A DNA stretch of 34,403 nt. It comes from an uncultured Eubacteriales bacterium. GTDB lineage: Bacteria > Bacillota > Clostridia > UBA1381. Shown here piece by piece: positions 31,218 through 34,403 of the stretch. Under the pieces are notes generated by a model. It had not been told where the DNA came from and searched no databases. It saw nothing but the letters and a program-made list of their open reading frames with translations. The stretch is taken from the NCBI GenBank assembly GCA_905199755.1, contig CAJKHT010000024.1, forward strand, positions 1 through 34,403. Direction: 5' to 3'. Each line of letters starts with the position of its first letter. The stretch's first letter is position 1. Made by a program: the position numbers and the translations under genes.

Positions 31218-31820
31218 AAAAATTTATTTGTTACACTTTTAACAACAGCATCACTGCTGGCGTCCGGTACGGTACTTGCAGCAGGAATAACACCTAAGTA
31301 TGATTCTGTAGGCGGTAAATACGAAGACAGAGTAACAACCGTCAGTGTTGACGGGGCACAGTACATATATGTTGCCGAATATAACAAAGAGGGACGTATG
31401 CTCAGTCTGAAACGTGTAACGGCAGATGCAAGCGGTACAACAAAGGTTGATTATCAGTTTAATCCCGATAATGATTTGAAAATCGTTGCAACAACCGCAA
31501 ACGGTATTACCCCGGTAGCGGAAAATGTGTATAGAAAGGATAAGGTTGAAGTCACACCAACACCGACTCCGACACCAACGCCTACGCCAACTCCAACACC
31601 TACACCTACGCCGACTCCGGATCCGTCGCTTACGGCAGTTGAAAAGGCAAAGGAAGAATTGAAAAATAGTAAAGTTGAGGAAGCTAACATAACAACGGTC
31701 GACTGGTCAACCTCTGAACCCGATCCTGCTCCTACTCCGGATACAGCGGTTCAGCAGGCAAAGAAAGATTTAATCGATAACGGTGTAGAGGAAGAAAAGA
31801 TACTGGAAACTGCTTGGTAG
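31215..31820 (+). CDS. Small secreted protein with Thr-Pro repeat linker
   Basis: I do not recognise a family. The 201-residue protein starts with a clear signal peptide (MKNLFVTLLTTASLLASGTVLA, cleavage after about residue 22-23). A domain of about 85 residues follows, with VDGAQYIYVAEYNKEGRMLS. Next is a linker of about 11 Thr-Pro pairs (about residues 113-135), as in extracellular enzymes and wall proteins. The tail has two related units: LTAVEKAKEELKNSKVEEAN and TAVQQAKKDLIDNGVEEEKI, each ending in a short D/E-T-x-W segment. No LPXTG anchor, SLH or catalytic domain is seen. It follows miaA by 27 nt. Confidence 0.7.
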   Translation: MKNLFVTLLTTASLLASGTVLAAGITPKYDSVGGKYEDRVTTVSVDGAQYIYVAEYNKEGRMLSLKRVTADASGTTKVDYQFNPDNDLKIVATTANGITPVAENVYRKDKVEVTPTPTPTPTPTPTPTPTPTPTPDPSLTAVEKAKEELKNSKVEEANITTVDWSTSEPDPAPTPDTAVQQAKKDLIDNGVEEEKILETAW

Positions 31821-31863
31821 ATCGAATGGTCAGGGCAGATAAAATACTGATATCAAAGCTGTA

Positions 31864-31892
31864 ATCGGGGGGGTATAAATTACCCCCCCGAT
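31864..31892 (+). other. Perfect G7/C7 hairpin before galM
   Basis: ATCGGGGGGGTA (31864-31875) pairs perfectly with TACCCCCCCGAT (31881-31892) around TAAAT. It has no T tract, so it is not a standard terminator. It may block 3' exonucleases, slow transcription from upstream or affect galM translation, since the galM ribosome site begins 17 nt after it. Confidence 0.6.
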
Positions 31893-31921
31893 ATAAGAAT
31901 TAATATATGGAGGCACATAAT

Positions 31922-32971
31922 ATGGCAATTACCAAAAAGCCGTTCGGAACAACCAAAGACGGCGAGCAGGTTTACGTGTATATCCTTGATAACAAAAAAG
32001 GTGTATGTGCGGAAATTTTAAACTATGGCGGCATTGTGAAAAATTTATATGTAAACGATAAGGACGGAAATCCGACAGATGTCGTTTTGGGACGTAATAA
32101 TATGGAGGAATATTCGGATAATGACGGATATTTGGGAGCTCTCATAGGCAGAAATTCAAACAGAATTGAAGATTCGGAATTTGTGTTAAACGGCAAAACA
32201 TATAAGCTCTATGCCAATGACGGAGAGAATAATCTTCACGGCGGCAAAATCGGATTTGACAAAAAAGTCTGGGACGTTATTGAAAATGAAACAAACGGTG
32301 AGCCGTCAATTGTGCTGTCATTAACCTCACCCGACGGTGAAGAGGGCTTTCCCGGTACGCTTGATGTCACGGTTACATATACTGTTACGGCGGATAATTC
32401 TTTGGTGATTAATTATAAAGCAAAGTGTGATGCAGATACCGTTTGCAATATGACAAATCACAGCTATTTCAATCTGTCGGGACATGACAGCGGTGCGGTT
32501 GATAATCAAACGCTTAAAATGGCATCGTCATTCTACACGCCGAATTCGTCGGAATGTATGCCGAACGGTGAAGTACTCAGCGTTGAGGGAACTCCGTTTG
32601 ATTTCAGAAACGGTGCCGTGCTGGGTGAGAGATTTACTGCCGACCATGAGCAGATAAAACTGTTTAAAGGTTTTGACCACAACTTTGCGATTGACAGACG
32701 CGGTTTCAGAAAGGGTGCGGAGTTATCAAGCCCCGTAACCGGAATTAAAATGGAAATGTATACCGATCAGCCCGCTGTTCAGCTTTATACTGCCAACAGC
32801 CTTGCTGAGGGTGTATATAAAAACGGTGCAAAATGCGGTTTTCATAATGCTCTTTGTCTTGAAACACAGTGTTTCCCCAATGCAATGAAGCACAGCCATT
32901 TTCCGGGAGCAATCCTGAAAAAAGGCGAGGTATATGATTATACTACCGAATATAAATTTTCAATTAAATAA
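31922..32971 (+). CDS. galM: Aldose 1-epimerase
   Basis: GalM interconverts alpha and beta anomers of galactose and glucose before phosphorylation. The 349 residues show the family motifs GRNSNRIEDSEF, NNLHGG (near residue 100), MTNHSYFNLSGH (catalytic His, near residue 180), FDHNFAID and LETQCFPNAM (catalytic Glu, near residue 318). I chose the ATG at 31922, which follows GGAGG by 7 nt. A terminator follows the gene. It may work with the alpha-galactosidase at the left end of the window, though the two genes are far apart. Confidence 0.95.
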   Translation: MAITKKPFGTTKDGEQVYVYILDNKKGVCAEILNYGGIVKNLYVNDKDGNPTDVVLGRNNMEEYSDNDGYLGALIGRNSNRIEDSEFVLNGKTYKLYANDGENNLHGGKIGFDKKVWDVIENETNGEPSIVLSLTSPDGEEGFPGTLDVTVTYTVTADNSLVINYKAKCDADTVCNMTNHSYFNLSGHDSGAVDNQTLKMASSFYTPNSSECMPNGEVLSVEGTPFDFRNGAVLGERFTADHEQIKLFKGFDHNFAIDRRGFRKGAELSSPVTGIKMEMYTDQPAVQLYTANSLAEGVYKNGAKCGFHNALCLETQCFPNAMKHSHFPGAILKKGEVYDYTTEYKFSIK

Positions 32972-32980
32972 GTAAGATAT

Positions 32981-33027
32981 AAAGAATCGGAAATTCCTTA
33001 AAACGGATTTTCGGTTCTTTGCTTTTT
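32981..33027 (+). terminator. Terminator after galM
   Basis: A stem of about 16 bp (AAAGAATCGGAAATTC paired with 33005-33020, some G-T pairs) is followed by TTTTT at 33023-33027. Confidence 0.75.
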
Positions 33028-33052
33028 GTGATATTTTTCATACTGTACGGCA

Positions 33053-33058
33053 TATAAT
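33053..33058 (+). promoter_or_regulatory. -10 box of the YkvI-like gene
   Basis: TATAAT at 33053-33058 predicts a transcript start near 33066. The -35 position (about 33030) is poor. This leader length favours the gene start at 33092 over an earlier in-frame ATG at 33068. Confidence 0.4.
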
Positions 33059-33091
33059 TATGTATAAATGCAATTTATACGGGGTGAAGAT

Positions 33092-34099
33092 ATGTACGGT
33101 ATTTTTACGGCAGCATTCTCATATACGGCGGCATTGGTGGGAGCAGGCTTTGCTTCGGGACAGGAAATAATAAGCTTTTTTGTCAGATACGGAAATTACA
33201 GCTTTATCGGAATTGCGGCAGCGGCAGCGATGTTCGGTTTGTTTGCGGCGATTGTGCTTTCAGAGTGTGTACAAGGTAAAATAACATGCTATGACGAATA
33301 TCTCGATTTGGAAATGAATAAACCGTTTAAACGCATTACAGAGCTTGTAACGCTTATTTATTCGCTTGTGGTTTTTTGTGTGATGGCATCATGCTGCGGT
33401 GAAATGGGCTATGCTCTGTTTGGTGCGGATGTGCGTGTGGGTACGGTGCTTTTGTGTATAATGTGCGGTGCCGTTTTCCTGATGGGTACAAACGGCGCAT
33501 TGGATTTTAATGCGGTTCTCGGTGTGATTATCACGGTGGGAATAATAACATGCTGTTTTTACATACTGACTTATCGTGAGCATCAGACCTTTTCAAACAG
33601 CGCCCGTATTGCGGCATCGTCTTTAAGCTACTCCGGCTATAATCTTCTTTCGGCAGGGTGTGTACTTGTGCCGTTGAGCGGAAAATTAAAAAGCAGGGGA
33701 GAGGCATGGCTGGCAGGAGCGGTAAGCGCCTGTGCAATGCTTGTTATGATGCTTCTGATGTGGTGGATTTTGAGCACATATTACGGAAAAATAAACCTCG
33801 GAGAAATTCCGATGCTCACAATGGCAATGCGTCAGAATAAAACGCTGACCGTCATATACAGTATTTTGTTATTCGCCGCGGTGCTGTCAACGGCAGTATC
33901 CAACGGTATAGGCTGCGTAAATATTATGGCAGGCTGTATAGGTAAAAAAGCAGCAGGGGCATTTGTTATTCTGTGCGGACTGTGTCTGGGAATGACGGGT
34001 TTTTCAAATCTTATAAACACGGCATATCGCATATGCGGCTATGCAGGCATCGCTATAGCGGCATTTATACTGATAAAATTTTTTCTTAAAAAAGTTTAA
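33092..34099 (+). CDS. YkvI-like membrane transporter
   Basis: The 335-residue protein has about ten membrane helices. Its N terminus, AAFSYTAALVGAGFASGQEIISFF, is the signature of the YkvI group in the amino acid-polyamine-cation superfamily (LeuT fold), with an unwound first helix at GAGFASGQE. The substrate is not known. I chose the ATG at 33092, preceded by GGGGTGAAG; the open frame extends to 33068. The next plus-strand genes are the tRNAs. Confidence 0.85.
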   Translation: MYGIFTAAFSYTAALVGAGFASGQEIISFFVRYGNYSFIGIAAAAAMFGLFAAIVLSECVQGKITCYDEYLDLEMNKPFKRITELVTLIYSLVVFCVMASCCGEMGYALFGADVRVGTVLLCIMCGAVFLMGTNGALDFNAVLGVIITVGIITCCFYILTYREHQTFSNSARIAASSLSYSGYNLLSAGCVLVPLSGKLKSRGEAWLAGAVSACAMLVMMLLMWWILSTYYGKINLGEIPMLTMAMRQNKTLTVIYSILLFAAVLSTAVSNGIGCVNIMAGCIGKKAAGAFVILCGLCLGMTGFSNLINTAYRICGYAGIAIAAFILIKFFLKKV

Positions 34100-34177
34100 A
34101 ATGATGAAAAATGAAGAAAATAAGAGAAAACAGAAGATATATCAAGTATTAGGAAAGAAATACCGAAAAAACAAGGG

Positions 34178-34206
34178 TTGATAAAAGAATGGATATATGC
34201 TATTAT
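34178..34206 (+). promoter_or_regulatory. Promoter of the tRNA genes
   Basis: TTGATA (34178-34183), a 17-bp spacer and TATTAT (34201-34206) lie about 38 bp before tRNA-Pro. Confidence 0.6.
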
Positions 34207-34244
34207 ATACAAGTCGTCTGATGAAGAAGGCAGTATGAGAACTT

Positions 34245-34321
34245 CGGGATGTAGCGCAGTTTGGTAGCGCATCTGGTTTGGGACCAGAGGGCCGCAGGTT
34301 CGAATCCTGTCATCCCGACCA
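34245..34321 (+). tRNA. tRNA-Pro(TGG)
   Basis: The complete 77-nt cloverleaf starts CGGGATG and ends CATCCCG-A-CCA. The anticodon stem is TCTGG/CCAGA around TTTGGGA, giving anticodon TGG at 34279-34281. The T arm has TTCGAAT, and CCA is encoded. Confidence 0.97.
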
Positions 34322-34348
34322 GACAAAACTTATACGCGCCTTATGTAT

Positions 34349-34403
34349 GGGAGTTTAGCTCAGCTGGGAGAGCATCTGCCTTACAAGCAGAGGGTCACAG
34401 GTT
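34349..34403 (+). tRNA. tRNA-Val(TAC), truncated by the window end
   Basis: It starts GGGAGTT, with D arm GCTC/GAGC and anticodon stem TCTGC/GCAGA around CTTACAA, giving anticodon TAC at 34382-34384. The sequence ends in the T arm, so the 3' end lies outside the window. It begins 27 nt after tRNA-Pro, so this is a tRNA cluster. Confidence 0.93.

Noticed and set aside
31555..31625. Thr-Pro DNA repeat as a CRISPR array
   Set aside because: It is a short tandem array of degenerate Thr-Pro codons in frame within a gene, with no repeat-spacer pattern.

Overview
The window looks like chromosomal DNA from an anaerobic, low-to-moderate GC Gram-positive bacterium of the class Clostridia, probably an uncultured or gut-associated lineage. 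The grounds are a complete Rnf complex in the clostridial order rnfCDGEAB, strong AGGAGG-type ribosome binding sites, consensus TTGNNN/TATAAT promoters, and the Firmicutes gene string miaB-ylbF/ymcA-mutS-mutL-miaA. I cannot name the species from sequence alone.

Layout. Positions 1-90 end in the 3' half of a tRNA-Arg(CCU) joined to non-tRNA sequence, as expected at the far end of an element integrated into a tRNA gene; ordinary chromosome follows. A GH36-type alpha-galactosidase (347-2098, minus) is divergent from the Rnf operon (2277-7169), a membrane ferredoxin:NAD+ oxidoreductase coupled to ion transport. Next come a large MalT/LuxR-type ATPase regulator (7291-9669), a decayed surface-protein gene (9670-10146), an AraC regulator and an alpha/beta hydrolase (both minus), a broken HAD-phosphatase start, and secG (minus). 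A plus-strand housekeeping stretch follows: hflX, a YigZ/IMPACT protein, a membrane-anchored unknown and trxA, then argD-argF-GNAT acetyltransferase-small alarmone synthetase.

Positions 19426-21600 are a scar region: an IS-end-like palindrome, an ATPase remnant, an intact but AT-rich membrane acyltransferase, an IS3-family transposase remnant, and a methyltransferase that has lost its SAM-binding core. After this come a DUF2161 PD-(D/E)XK protein overlapping a metallophosphoesterase (minus). A divergent promoter region then leads to a strongly folded leader, a Dabb protein, miaB, a YlbF-family protein, mutS, mutL, miaA, a small secreted Thr-Pro-repeat protein, galM and a YkvI-like transporter. 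The window closes with tRNA-Pro(TGG) and a truncated tRNA-Val(TAC).

Most genes are well-known core functions. The parts that are not routine are the integration boundary at the left edge, the scar region near 20 kb, the folded leader at 23310-23416, two matching AUG-stop leaders before rnfB and the Thr-Pro secreted protein, a G7/C7 hairpin before galM, and an unusual start region in the MalT-like regulator. I found no clear evidence of a wholly new multi-gene system.
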